This document shows, piece after piece, positions 38,001 through 46,147 of a stretch of 64,000 nt of DNA. Both the position numbers and the translations under genes were made by a program. The stretch is from Apostichopus japonicus (Eukaryota > Echinodermata > Holothuroidea > Aspidochirotida > Stichopodidae). Every line of letters begins with the position of its first letter. Within the stretch, counting starts at the first letter, position 1. The notes below the pieces were generated by a model. The model ran no database searches. It had not been told where the DNA came from and saw only the letters and a program-made list of their open reading frames with translations. The stretch covers positions 1,192,001 to 1,256,000 of the forward strand of contig NC_092574.1 in assembly GCF_037975245.1 (NCBI RefSeq), given 5' to 3'.

Positions 38001-40802
38001 TCATCAGGAGTGAACCAACATTTGCTCAACCAGATCAGCTCTGGCAGTTTGTTTCTGATAACGCTGTAAGTCTAATACTTAATCTATGTCGCTAATTTAT
38101 CTACTGTCCTATAAAAGTCCTAAGATAACCTGTGATTGATTTCTATCGGAATAGTAGCTTATTGATGAAATAACATCGGCCAACATAAAGACTCATCGAT
38201 GATTGAAATGAAATACAATTTCAAGGAAATGGTTTTTGCTGAAAGCAGTCAATAGTACATGCAGCATGTGCTATGAAAACTTGCACTGCAGAACAAAGTT
38301 TGTAGACCTCCTCTGACTACGAAGTATGCAATTGCAGCAGCATACTGGTAGAATTCCCTGTGTGTGTCAGGCTACTCAGAACTACTAGACAAGCGTGCAT
38401 GGCTACAACAGCAATATCTACCCACAGTATCAGTATTAAAATAATTTATATATCTGAGACTCTGGGTTGCTGTGTAACATATATCACATTCATGTGCACA
38501 GGCAAGATACATATCAATGTGAGTATTTGCATTTTAGTTTTGATAAGCTTTCTTGACAGGTTATTTTACACTTTCTTTTGTCAGGTTTCTGACTACAGTG
38601 GCAGTTATACCATCCGTCTGGTACCTTGCGTTACCTCACCAAACCAGGTCTATGACGTTCCCCCTATCTGCAATCCAAGACAGCTTGTTCTATTCGACTT
38701 GCCGATTAGATTCCAACAGGTAAGGGTTCAACATTTTGAAAAGGAATTTAAGTGGCTCATAGTGAAGGATTGCTGTGGCTTGTTGTTGTATGGATGAATG
38801 TATTGTAGACTGTACCCAAGATAAACATTGTTAACAGTTTGGAACAGTACTTTCCAGCAGGTTCTGATCCTACAAAATAATTGCTAGCCATTGCGGGTGT
38901 GTCAGATAAGATGACCACCTTAGTAAACCAAATGGCTTGATGGTGTGATTATAGTAAAAGAACATGTTTGATTATAGTGAAGAACATGTTGAAGTAGAAT
39001 AATTAGTGACCATTATTTGACTAGCATATTTGTGGGTGCAATGGTAGTGTTCTTGCTCAGTTTGGTTTTACAAAGCAGTGTGTTTCTCTCCTCTCCCTAG
39101 GTCAGCGACCCAGTCCCAGCTGAATACAGCCTGTCCACAGACTTCCTCTTACTCACTAAAGAAATGCTCTGGCTGAGTGATGGTTCCATGGGATTTGCTG
39201 AGGACACAGATGCTGCCTTCCTTCCAGGAGATACCATCTTTGGACGTATCCATGTCGACCCAGTCCAGAACCTCGGTGATGGATTTAAACTCCAGATCGA
39301 AAAGGTCTTCCTGTGTTCTGGACGTGATGGATACATCCCCAAGTATGACCCACAAAATGGGGAGTACGGATGTGTGGCTGATACCCCTAACCTTCTTTAT
39401 GCCTTCAAGATCCTGGTAAGTTAATGAAGCTGTGTGATGCTATGTAATATTGCAATACAATAAATTCTTCAGCTAACAGTCATTTTTGAATCAATATATT
39501 AATACAGTGTCCTTTATTTGGGGGGCCGGGGGAGGGGGCAGGGTAAGGTTATGTCACTGTATCATAGATAAATTTATTCTTTTGTAAAGAACTATTCACA
39601 CTAAGATTACATTGATGGCTGCCCTCAGTACTATCTTGTGTAATGGATTCATTTTATTTTGCTAAACAGGATTACAGACAGCCTACCACTGTTCAGAAGG
39701 ACTTCAACGGAATTCCATTCGAAGCTGTTTTGGCTGATGATATTCCTGCCCTGGAACTTGTCAGGCAGAGTGGTGCTGATGGCTTTACCATGAACAGCAA
39801 TGCGCTCTACCAGGTAACAGCCTTTTTTACCATCTGTTCGAGTCCTAGGACTTAACTATGATAGCTGAATACTGCCGGTAGTGATTTTATGTTGAAGTCG
39901 TAGGAGAGCAGGGTATTTTCTGTAATTAAACCTTGTTACAAAAATTCTGATGCTTTACAGAAACCCTTGCCTAGGTTAACTCATGATGCTTCTGTTGCGA
40001 AGAACAATTGATATTACTGAAATATCAGTCACCATTTTGTCAAAGTTTGTTTGGACATTGAATGTAATTATTAAAAAATATAACAAAATTTGTCTTCCTT
40101 GAAGCTTGTGCTGAAACGAATGCCTTCATCATAATTCTTAGGTGAGGTCAAAACTGCCTTTGGCTAACTAAGTATGACAAGCATCTGTAGACTATAATGA
40201 ATTCCAATAATCTGAGAGTATTGATTTATTAACAGGTTTATGCTGGCAGACAGTGGTACCTGCATGCATCCAATATTCTAAGACCTGCATCTAAGTACCT
40301 GCATCTAATAATCTGAGAGTATTGATTTATTTGACAGGTTGATGCTGGCAGACAGTGGTACCTGCACGCCATCTACTCCCTCCACTCTTCTGATGGGTCT
40401 AACATCTTCAAACGTGAGGTCCACAGCATGGGTGGTGCGGTCAAGAGACACCGCCGTGCCGGTAGCATCAATGATCTTGCCGACGTGGGAGAGGGCATGG
40501 GAACCAACATGCACTTGGTATCCATGGGCAAGACCGGCTCTGGCTCCTCGGTCGACAAATTCAACCCTGACGGTACTTACGTGCTGGACAATAACAGTAG
40601 AGACGCATCACCGGTCAGTCTAATAATCATCCTTGCTTTTGCCGGTCTGATACTCCTCGTAGTGATCCTAGTGATCTTGGCTTTCAAACGACGACGAGGG
40701 CCTCGTGCTGCTGCAGCCCCAGTCACTACCGTGAAGACCAGCCAAAGAAGCACAATGGTCGTAGCACATGTATCATCTGATGGAGATAACACAGAGGTTT
40801 AA
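16925..40802 (+). CDS. FREM2: FREM2-like basement-membrane protein, 3' 21 exons (partial)
   Basis: Type I membrane, extracellular-matrix protein of the FRAS1/FREM family (FREM2; ECM3 is the sea-urchin relative), which links epithelia to the underlying basement membrane. Joining 21 GT-AG exons (ends listed separately) gives 4,202 nt in frame: 1,400 residues to the TAA at 40800-40802. Visible residues ~1-126, 127-253, 254-373, 374-494 and 495-612 are five Calx-beta domains; 613-1330 match the conserved FREM C-terminal region (for example P-V-V-C-I-T-A-C-N-P and [10 protein letters not shown]). A convertase-type R-H-R-R site (~1283-1286), one transmembrane helix (~1340-1362) and a 38-residue tail ending T-E-V follow. 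The tail end is a class I PDZ ligand, as in vertebrate FREM2, which binds GRIP1. The CSPG repeats and signal peptide lie upstream of the window. Confidence 0.95.
18596..18826 (+). CDS. FREM2: FREM2 exon w2: second half of Calx-beta 1
   Basis: Acceptor TTTCCTGACCAG, donor GTGAGG, phase 1 at both ends. Contains [11 protein letters not shown] and [14 protein letters not shown], the acidic Calx-beta calcium-binding-type segment. Confidence 0.95.
18953..19023. repeat. AT-rich short tandem repeat
   Basis: About six imperfect copies of a TATATCCTATAA-type unit with variable TA spacing, about 130 bases downstream of FREM2 exon w2. Confidence 0.8.
21192..21320 (+). CDS. FREM2: FREM2 exon w3: first half of Calx-beta 2
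   Basis: Acceptor ATTTTGCAG, donor GTAAAT, phase 1 at both ends. Encodes [19 protein letters not shown], the typical first strands of a Calx-beta domain. A large minisatellite begins ~120 bases after the donor. Confidence 0.94.
21435..22795. repeat. Large intronic mosaic minisatellite with 177-bp higher-order units
   Basis: About 1.35 kb built from short modules: CTAGAAGACATA, CTAGAAGAA, AATAGAA, CATAGAA and TAGTAGAA. Modules combine into higher-order units. One 177-bp unit, marked by AGAATTAGAAGACATA, recurs at 21541, 21718 and 21895. A second pattern, marked by ACATATACTAG, recurs near 22186, 22314 and 22524. No long frame stays open because TAG recurs in the units. It lies in the intron between FREM2 exons w3 and w4. 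Confidence 0.93.
23915..24166 (+). CDS. FREM2: FREM2 exon w4: second half of Calx-beta 2
   Basis: Acceptor CCCTTCACAG, donor GTGAGT, phase 1 at both ends. Contains D-Y-L-S-R and [15 protein letters not shown], the Calx-beta acidic motif. Confidence 0.95.
24205..24270. repeat. (ATT)n / (GTT)n microsatellite
   Basis: Interrupted trinucleotide repeat of ATT, GTT and CTT just after FREM2 exon w4. It could be the tail of an old retroelement or a simple microsatellite. Confidence 0.75.
26203..26265 (-). repeat. tRNA-like Pol III promoter remnant (probable SINE head)
   Basis: On the minus strand an A-box-like TGGTTGAGTGG (26250-26260) is followed 31 bases later by a B-box-like GGTGCGAATCC (26208-26218). 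Spacing and order fit a tRNA-derived SINE. I could not trace a body or tail, and no cloverleaf was confirmed. Confidence 0.5.
28026..28175 (+). CDS. FREM2: FREM2 exon w5: first half of Calx-beta 3
   Basis: Acceptor TTCCTATCTAG, donor GTTAGT, phase 1 at both ends. Encodes [20 protein letters not shown] and ends P-A-S-A-V. It is separated from w4 by a 3.9-kb intron with no other exon recognised. Confidence 0.94.
29991..30006. repeat. G homopolymer
   Basis: A run of about 16 G in the intron before FREM2 exon w6, followed by TTGTGGGTTGTG. Its length is likely polymorphic or uncertain in an assembly. Confidence 0.85.
30482..30691 (+). CDS. FREM2: FREM2 exon w6: second half of Calx-beta 3
   Basis: Acceptor GTTATTGCAG, donor GTGAGT, phase 1 at both ends. 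Begins A-G-E-D-Y-T-G, completing the P-A-S-A-V-A-G-E-D-Y motif across the splice, and holds [11 protein letters not shown]. Confidence 0.95.
30775..30835. repeat. G-rich tract in a short FREM2 intron
   Basis: Around ten runs of three or more G separated by A or T, within the 304-base intron between exons w6 and w7. It is quadruplex-capable in the pre-mRNA and might affect splicing of this short intron, although no direct evidence is available. Confidence 0.8.
30996..31193 (+). CDS. FREM2: FREM2 exon w7: first half of Calx-beta 4
   Basis: Acceptor GTGGTTTCAG, donor GTAAAT, phase 1 at both ends. Contains [19 protein letters not shown] and D-Y-D-E-R-P. Preceded within 250 bases by a G-rich intronic tract. 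Confidence 0.95.
31446..31610 (+). CDS. FREM2: FREM2 exon w8: second half of Calx-beta 4
   Basis: Acceptor ACATTTTTCTCAG, donor GTAAGT, phase 1 at both ends. Encodes [16 protein letters not shown], the acidic Calx-beta motif. Confidence 0.95.
31904..32086 (+). CDS. FREM2: FREM2 exon w9: first half of Calx-beta 5
   Basis: Acceptor TGCTACTTTCAG, donor GTCAGT (weaker than its neighbours), phase 1 at both ends. Contains T-R-F-T-V-S-E-P and [10 protein letters not shown]. The 77-bp array begins within a few bases of the donor. Confidence 0.94.
32091..33160. repeat. 77-bp minisatellite, 14 copies
   Basis: The word ATCCAACAACTATTCC recurs at 32171, 32248, 32325, 32402 and on to 33095 at exactly 77-bp steps, with a variant first copy at 32094. 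Two main variants alternate: one with TTAATTATCTCAAATTTGG, one with TTAGTTATCTCAAGTTAGG. A sub-variant with CTCAGACTT occurs in copies 7, 8, 9 and 12. The array starts right at the donor of FREM2 exon w9, and its last copy degrades after 33150. Confidence 0.96.
33552..33685 (+). CDS. FREM2: FREM2 exon w10: middle of Calx-beta 5
   Basis: Acceptor CCTGTGTAG, donor GTAAGA; entry phase 1, exit phase 0. Contains [17 protein letters not shown]. Confidence 0.93.
34117..34263 (+). CDS. FREM2: FREM2 exon w11: end of Calx-beta 5 and start of C-terminal region
   Basis: Acceptor TTTGCTTGTAG, donor GTAAGT, phase 0 at both ends. Ends P-V-V-C-I-T, which continues as A-C-N-P in the next exon, as in vertebrate FREM2. 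Confidence 0.94.
34519..34695 (+). CDS. FREM2: FREM2 exon w12
   Basis: Acceptor TGTGTGACAG, donor GTGAGT, phase 0 at both ends. Contains Y-R-W-M-I-S-A and V-D-S-D-T-F-F-T-S, conserved FREM family positions. Confidence 0.95.
34797..34946. repeat. 75-bp tandem duplication next to an acceptor
   Basis: Two essentially identical 75-bp copies (marker TCTGCTTCTCATATC at 34799 and 34874). The second ends about five bases before the AG of FREM2 exon w13, so the pyrimidine tract TGTTTTCTTGTTG is duplicated too. The first copy lacks the terminal CTATAG. Confidence 0.93.
34952..35207 (+). CDS. FREM2: FREM2 exon w13
   Basis: Acceptor TGTTGCTATAG, donor GTGAGT; entry phase 0, exit phase 1. Contains [14 protein letters not shown] and [11 protein letters not shown], both strongly FREM2-like. 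Confidence 0.95.
35962..36296 (+). CDS. FREM2: FREM2 exon w14
   Basis: Acceptor TATGTTAATTAG (weak pyrimidine tract), donor GTTAGT; entry phase 1, exit phase 0. Contains [17 protein letters not shown] and [13 protein letters not shown], conserved FREM C-terminal sequence. Confidence 0.95.
36690..36885 (+). CDS. FREM2: FREM2 exon w15
   Basis: Acceptor GTCTCTCCTTAG, donor GTATGA; entry phase 0, exit phase 1. Contains [16 protein letters not shown] and G-G-W-Q-H-F-D. Confidence 0.95.
37020..37261. repeat. 44-bp AT-rich minisatellite, 5 copies
   Basis: GATACAATATCTATAGTATA recurs at 37042, 37086, 37130, 37174 and 37218, exactly 44 bp apart, in the intron between FREM2 exons w15 and w16. The copies are close to identical. 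Confidence 0.95.
37487..37591 (+). CDS. FREM2: FREM2 exon w16
   Basis: Acceptor TTCATACTTAG, donor GTAAGT, phase 1 at both ends. Encodes N-L-Y-P-T-S-M-R-I and F-N-G-Q-F-V-L, conserved in the family. Confidence 0.94.
37938..38065 (+). CDS. FREM2: FREM2 exon w17
   Basis: Acceptor CTTTGTTGACAG, donor GTAAGT; entry phase 1, exit phase 0. Contains D-H-P-G-L-G-Y-T-L and L-I-R-S-E-P-T. Confidence 0.95.
38585..38719 (+). CDS. FREM2: FREM2 exon w18
   Basis: Acceptor TTTCTTTTGTCAG, donor GTAAGG, phase 0 at both ends. Contains [13 protein letters not shown] and I-R-F-Q-Q. Confidence 0.95.
39101..39415 (+). CDS. FREM2: FREM2 exon w19
   Basis: Acceptor TCTCCTCTCCCTAG, donor GTAAGT, phase 0 at both ends. 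Contains [21 protein letters not shown] and V-D-P-V-Q-N-L-G-D, the best conserved FREM2 signatures in the window. Confidence 0.96.
39670..39813 (+). CDS. FREM2: FREM2 exon w20
   Basis: Acceptor TTTGCTAAACAG, donor GTAACA, phase 0 at both ends. Ends at A-L-Y-Q and is followed by two competing acceptors (40236 and 40338). Confidence 0.94.
40206..40264 (+). other. FREM2: Duplicate acceptor and start of the last FREM2 exon (alternative terminal exon candidate)
   Basis: Bases 40206-40264 copy 40307-40366: the same intron end, an AG, then codons for V-[YD]-A-G-R-Q-W-Y-L-H-A. If the AG at 40234-40235 is used, the frame from exon w20 continues from 40236 for 26 codons and stops at TGA 40314-40316. 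The product would be a FREM2 ending just after W-Y-L-H-A-S, without the R-H-R-R site, transmembrane helix and tail. Whether this site is used cannot be told from the sequence; it may be a non-functional duplicate. Confidence 0.7.
40338..40802 (+). CDS. FREM2: FREM2 exon w21: juxtamembrane stalk, transmembrane helix and PDZ-ligand tail
   Basis: Acceptor TTTATTTGACAG, phase 0; stop TAA at 40800-40802. It encodes 154 residues: [10 protein letters not shown] as in FREM2, a basic K-R-H-R-R cluster (40443-40457) fitting a proprotein-convertase site, an acidic-to-Gly/Ser stalk, and a ~23-residue hydrophobic helix (40617-40685). The stop-transfer sequence K-R-R-R and an Ala/Thr/Ser-rich tail ending D-N-T-E-V follow. 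Cleavage after R-H-R-R would release nearly all of the ectodomain; this is inference from the motif. Confidence 0.95.
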   Translation, partial: VDAGRQWYLHAIYSLHSSDGSNIFKREVHSMGGAVKRHRRAGSINDLADVGEGMGTNMHLVSMGKTGSGSSVDKFNPDGTYVLDNNSRDASPVSLIIILAFAGLILLVVILVILAFKRRRGPRAAAAPVTTVKTSQRSTMVVAHVSSDGDNTEV

Positions 40803-41640
40803 TAAATACCTAGAGCAACTTTCTTTGAATTGGGCAAGGGGTTTCATTTTGGTTTTGTATGCCTTTGAATTATTTATATTCTTTTTAAAAGAAAAATAGG
40901 AGTACAATATTTTTTGTTTCCATTCTGGTTTTTATTGGAGTCAAGGGATAACTATCACTACACTTGTACAGTTTCTTCATCTTCTTCTTCTTCTCTCTGG
41001 TTTTTTTTTTCATTTTTTCATTTTTTTTTTTCGTCAGCTTAAAAAGTTGCCTTTATGAAGAGAAATATGGTGGTGCTTCGTTCTAACATTTTGAAAGCAA
41101 ATAAAAGTCCACCTTTTGGTGTGGTGTTAGGAGACAGGTACCTTCGTTCAATACCTGTGTGGTGTTAGGAGACAGGTACCTTTGTTCAATACCTGTCTTA
41201 TATCCTTGATTGGTAATGCCTTAGTGCAATCGTGTGTGCCTTTTAACGTTTTCAAAACTAATGCTGCAACATTTTGTTTGCAGTCCAAAAAAAATCTCAT
41301 GAGAAAAGGAAAAGTTTATAGAAACCCTTTTATTTTTTATCGTTGCACTTTTTACTGTTCTTTGTGAGGCTTTGTAGCGTATTTTCTTCGTTTACCATTG
41401 TCCATATTCGTTCTGAAGGTGCACGCTTTAGCGCTGTCTGTGTGTTGTCTTGTATATTTTAATACTTTTAATCTATTCTTTGGCAAGATGTTAGTTTATT
41501 TTTCATGAGAAAGCAGCTAGATACTTTGGAGAGGTTGGACTCTGGACGAAGATATTCTTTATTCTCTTCTTCTTAATTTAAGAAATAAACATAGATGATT
41601 GTGTAAGTATAGCCGCACAATGCCAGGTATTTGGGAAGGC
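40803..41640 (+). other. FREM2: Probable FREM2 3' untranslated region
   Basis: AT-rich sequence after the stop with pyrimidine runs (40978-41036). AATAAA appears right at the stop (40801) and again at 41584. The second gives a plausible 3' UTR of about 800 bases, but the true end is not determined. A 44-base direct repeat (TAGGAGACAGGTACCTT[TC]G) occurs at about 41128 and 41166. Confidence 0.5.
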
Positions 41641-41699
41641 AATGTATGCACTGGAAATTAAAATCTACTGCAGAGAGAGAAATTATTCATAGAATTCAT

Positions 41700-41835
41700 G
41701 TAATATACATGCACATGAGAGTTCTGCCCCCAACAAGCCCGGCATTATATACATGCTCATGAGAGTTCAGCCCCCAACAAGCCCGGCATTATATACATGC
41801 TCATGAGAGTTCAGCCCCCAACAAGCCCGGCATTG
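41700..41835. repeat. 44-bp tandem repeat, 3 copies
   Basis: CATGAGAGTT, CAACAAGCCCGGCAT and ATATACATGC recur in order, with CATGAG at 41714, 41758 and 41802. Nearly perfect 44-bp copies. Confidence 0.93.
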
Positions 41836-42847
41836 GGCTAGCATCGGTTCAAAATTTTGAATTCTTTAACATCATTGATATGCTGCAAAATATTTATTAT
41901 TGAATATTTATTATTTTTATCTGGCATTTTAAAAGGAAGGGAGACTGATTTCTGTGACCGTTTCAATGAGTGCCATTTCAGCTATTGCAAGATGGATATG
42001 AATCTGCCAAATGGGGTAGTCATTCTTAAAACAAGCTTGTAGGAGTCTCCTCAATGAGATCAAACAGAGGCCTCCTCGTCATGGAGTAAATTGTAATCTG
42101 GCAGGTTGAATTCAACCAAGAAATTGGTAACGGCATGGAGATAATTCCTCCAGAACTACTTTAAAGTGATATTTAATATTTAATTTTTGTGTCTTAAAAT
42201 GAATCCCATGGTATTATTCTACCCAGTCACAGCATTTAAGGGAATGGCTCAGACCAAAAATAGATCTATGCAATATACAATCTGCATAAAAAGGCACAAA
42301 CACTCTTTCTACGAGAAATATTTTTAAACATTTTGTACAAAAAACACCACTCATAAAAGAACAAATCTATGTATAAAGGCATTTTTTTTTTTAAATTTTT
42401 TTTTGGTAGAACATTATTTTTACAATAAATGATGCATGGGGTGATCAGATTTTTTTCCTTTTAATGTAACATGTACAGAAGGTTTATGTAAAGTGCATGT
42501 AGTATTTTTATCAACTATGCAATTCTATTTCAAGGTGTGGGATATAAAAGGACCGGGATTTTCACCTGATGAGATCACCTTCATCCTTTGCTGTGGTCAA
42601 GTAGTCAATTCCTTTGCTATGCAAAATGCGAAAATTCTTCTGGAATATAATGATTGGTAATGGCTAGTTGGGAAAGTCTAATTGTTTGTGTCTTCTTTGC
42701 GTGTGTGTGTCCGTGATAAACTAATTTAGCCCACCTGGTTCATCCAAAGAGGAGCATAGTTATAAACAATTTTACCCCCACACTATCATGATAGAGTTAA
42801 ATCCACAGATTGAATGTATACACGCCCTGATAAACCCATCCACCATC

Positions 42848-42957
42848 CCTCGCCCACCTCCTCCTCCCCCTTCCTGTTACTGACCCTCACCCCACCTCCT
42901 CCCCCTTCCTGTTACTGACCCTCACCCCACCTCCTTCCCCTTCCTGAACTGATTGAC
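42848..42957. repeat. C-rich tandem repeat
   Basis: About three copies of a unit containing CCACCTCCTCCCCCTTCCTG and TTACTGACCCTCACC. No coding frame is supported. Confidence 0.85.
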
Positions 42958-43650
42958 TGGCATTTACCTGTGTTTTGTACCCTTACCGTTTTGTTCTTTT
43001 CTGGAATTCAAAACTTTACTCAAGAATGGACATTGTGCAAACTCACCTGTTAACATATTGCCCCAAAATATGGAAGATCAAATAATGGTCAGTTTAGTTC
43101 CCTAAGAGTGATGAGCACTTAACTACAAGCCTGGAAAGCATTTTTTCTCTATCAGAAATTTGATCTTCTAATATGAAAAAATAAACTTTGTTGGCTAAAG
43201 CCTCCTGGAAAGCTTGCTATCATCAGTTTGGAGAAATTCTGACATTGTATGAAAGAAATAAAAAAAAAAAAAAGATTAAATGAAAGTGCCACATATATAT
43301 ATGCTCAGTGGCACAGTTAAATCATATTTGGATGAGTACATTGTGCAAGAACCTGTGATGTCATACCTGGACTACAACCTTTTTTCTCTACAAGAGTAAA
43401 AGATCAAAAGAAAAGGACTCAATATTATTGTTGAATTACTCCATTTTTTTCTCTTCTCACTAAAACATGGTGCTACAGTCAGTAAACATGTGCAGATTAT
43501 AATGTCAAGACTTAAATCATTTACTAGACACACTGTATTGCTACTTTGTTATGATTCACATATACAACTCCCTCCCCCGAAAAACATTTTCATGGGAAGG
43601 CAAAGTTCATAATCAAATCCTGGACTTCATCTAACTGTCTATACTAATAC

Positions 43651-45372
43651 CAGGCACGTATCCAGGGGGGGGCTTTGGGGGCGCGCGCCCCCCGGGTAAG
43701 AAAAAGAGGAGAGAAAAAAAGAGAAGAAAAAAGGAAAAAATGAGAAGAAAAAAGGAAAAAAAGAGGAGGAGGAGAGGAAGGAAGGGAAAAGAAAAAGAGA
43801 AAAAGGAGAAAAGGAGGGAGTAAAAGTAAAACGCCAAGACACCAAGAAGAGAAAGAGGAACAGTGACATCATTACAGCGCTGATCCCTATTATATACACA
43901 GGTTAGCCAGTGACGGATCAATGATTTCGTAAGGGGCGTGTGACTCACCCCATCGACAACTCCATTTTTGGACGTTTCCATTTTCCTCTCTCACTCATGA
44001 TCTATATATATATACTATATATGGTCTATCATAACGCGTGTGTGTGTATATACGGCTTAAACAGTTGTAGAATTGTGCTATGAAACCAACTGTGGCTGGT
44101 CTCGAACTTGTGTCGTCGGGGAACATGACGCATTTTGGGAAGAGGGCGACCGCCCACCCCCCCCCCCCCATTCAGCATATTTTTTTAATGATATCGCTAG
44201 TAATTTCAAAATAGAAAGTGCTTAGATGCAGCTTACAAGGCCTGGGAATTGTCATTTTCAGCGATCTGGGAGACATTTTCGGCCAAAATTTGCTTGTACG
44301 CTTCGCGCCAACAAATGGTCCTGGGTAGTGCCATTTCCAGCGATCTGGGAGGCATTTTCGGGCAAAATTTTCTTGTTCGCTTCGCGCCAACCTATGGTGG
44401 CGCTCAGTGGCGTAGGAAGGTACTTTTTAGTTGGGGGGCTGAAGACTGATGGCCGGCCTGGGGGAGGGGTCTAAGGGGAGGGGGTGTCCCCCTCCCCTTT
44501 GGAAATTTTTTGCATTTCCAGGTGGCCTCAGATGCATTTTGGTGCAATATAGCACACTTCAACACCCACTCCATTTTGTAAGCTTAATTTTGTATTTTCA
44601 CCTGGCCTTAGATGCAATTTGGTGCTCCAAATGAGATTTTTTTCTCATTTGGAAATGAAAAAGGGGTTTTCTGACTTGCGAACCGGGGGGGCGGAATGAT
44701 ACTTCCACCCCTCCACATTTTTCATTGGGGGGGGCTGGCGCCCCCCAGCCCCCCGGTTCCTACGCCCTTGGTGGCGCTACGCTTAGATAATTTGCCTACA
44801 GGCATCGCCCCTCCCTTGGCAAATTCCTCGCTACGCGCCTGTTCGAATTTGTAAAGCAAACAGCAGATATCACATCATATCAGTGAGCATGGAAATTGTG
44901 TTCCAAGATGAAAAGACTCAAAACTGTCCGACTTGCCTGAAAAAAATAACCAAAAATTTTCGCGGGCTTCGCGCGCGTTCAAAATGTTAATATCATATAA
45001 GCAAGCTTTGGTTATTAGATCGCATGCCATCGTGTACAGTACGGCTGACGGGTATTGTGGGACGCGACGTAAAATCACCTACAAAAGCAATGACCCACAG
45101 GAGATGCGATGAAGTCAAACATGATGTGTGCCGGGTTGACAATCTTCAAAAAGGTTATGGATGGAAAAAAAACTATTAGGAAATACTTGGTTCTCAGGCA
45201 AAAAGTGTGCATCTGGTTGGTCATTTCAAGCCCGAGAAGTGCCGTTTCCGGTGATCTGGGTGGTATCAAAACAAGAAATTTTCTTGTACGCTGCGCGCCA
45301 ACCGATGGTGGCGCTCCGCTTAGATAGTAATTCGCGCCCCCCCCCGGTTAGAAAATCCTGGACACGCCCCTG
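43651..45372. mobile_element. Composite of DNA-transposon ends and repeats
   Basis: The left edge CAGGCACGTATCCAGG (43651) and the right edge, whose reverse complement is CAGGGGCGTGTCCAGG (ending 45372), look like imperfect terminal inverted repeats of about 16 bases, each adjoining G/C homopolymer blocks. I see no target duplication at these edges (ACTAATAC versus GTTAACAT), so they may belong to different copies. Inside, a ~78-bp unit with GCGATCTGGGAGGCATTTTC and CGCTTCGCGCCAAC occurs at about 44243, 44321 and, diverged, 45233. An AG-rich tract fills 43699-43860. No transposase frame was found. Confidence 0.55.
44405..44770. mobile_element. 366-bp non-autonomous hAT-like element with 8-bp target duplication
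   Basis: Starts CAGTGGCGTAGGAA and ends with the reverse complement of CAAGGGCGTAGGAA. It is flanked on both sides by GTGGCGCT (44397-44404 and 44771-44778). Removing the element and one target copy restores a sequence matching the related repeat at ~45299-45325 (CGATGGTGGCGCT then CCGCTTAGATA), an internal paralogous empty site. An 8-bp duplication with CA-starting ends fits hAT-type transposition; that family assignment is inference. There is no coding capacity. Confidence 0.85.
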
Positions 45373-45476
45373 GTTAACATGAATTCTAAGGATAATGTAG
45401 AAGAGTACCATAATGCGTCGAACCCAGTCCAAGGAGTGCTTGACCAATTAAATTGACCACTACATCATCACTTCTT
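45372..45476 (-). repeat. Inverted fragment of the 181-bp satellite
   Basis: The reverse complement reads like the satellite units of 46770-47775: the words AGTGGTCAATTTAATTGGTC, GCACTCCTTGGAC, CGCATTATGGTACTCTTCTAC and TTAGAATTCATGTTAACC appear in the same order. It abuts the right end of the transposon composite. Confidence 0.85.
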
Positions 45477-45516
45477 AAATTAATGTCCATCTCGTATGTT
45501 ATGTATTGTACGTTTA

Positions 45517-46147
45517 GGGGACAAACTAAAACGAATGACAGCGAATGACCGAATGACAATTGACTTTGTACAGGGTTAATTATCATTTGCGAATGACAGC
45601 GAATGACAGCGAATGACAACGAATGACAACGAAGGACAGTGTTGAGAAGAGATGGAATGATTAACGGAGTGGAGTAAATGCGGCTTATTGGTTTTCTGCG
45701 CAAAAATGATTTGAGGAAAATCGCATGTTACGTGGTTGCAGGGTTTTGGTGTAATTTACGGATAGAAACCACAGGGAAAGTTTTTGTGTGAGAATGCGCT
45801 TGAGTGCTGTGCTTTTTACCTTTGTAGATTTATGTAGAAAGATAACTGAAGCCGTTTCAAGATTATAGTATTGTTAGTTTCTAACAATTAATTTCGGAAA
45901 AATGACGTTAAATTTACTTTTTAAAATCAGACTTTCAATTTCGCTTACTATAAGGTGCGTATTTATCTTGTCCGTACTTTACTAGATCTAGATACCCACG
46001 ATGCAGTCTGAACTGTGATATCCAGTTGAAGCAAATGTCTGTGCTGTCATTACTGTCATTCGTTTTAGTCAACGCAATTTTTTAGTGTGTACAACATATT
46101 GTCATTCGTTATGTGTAACGCAATTGTCATTCGTTTTAGTAACACCC
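45517..46147. mobile_element. 631-bp MITE with 8-bp target duplication and subterminal repeats
   Basis: Flanked by TACGTTTA on both sides (45509-45516 and 46148-46155). The ends share ACTAAAACGAATGACA in inverted orientation, starting 7-8 bases inside each edge, preceded by GGGG and GGGTG. The word GAATGAC recurs about seven times in the left 130 bases and three to four times inverted at the right, a pattern typical of transposase-binding subterminal repeats. No long open frame. Superfamily assignment (8-bp duplication, hAT-like) is inference. Confidence 0.88.

Noticed and set aside
43631-43981. Minus-strand frames with F/S/L-rich runs
   Set aside because: Antisense translation of the AG-rich tract at 43699-43860 within transposon debris.
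43651-45372. Single intact transposon spanning the whole composite
   Set aside because: The edge repeats resemble each other, but the flanks show no target duplication, so unity of the element is unproven.
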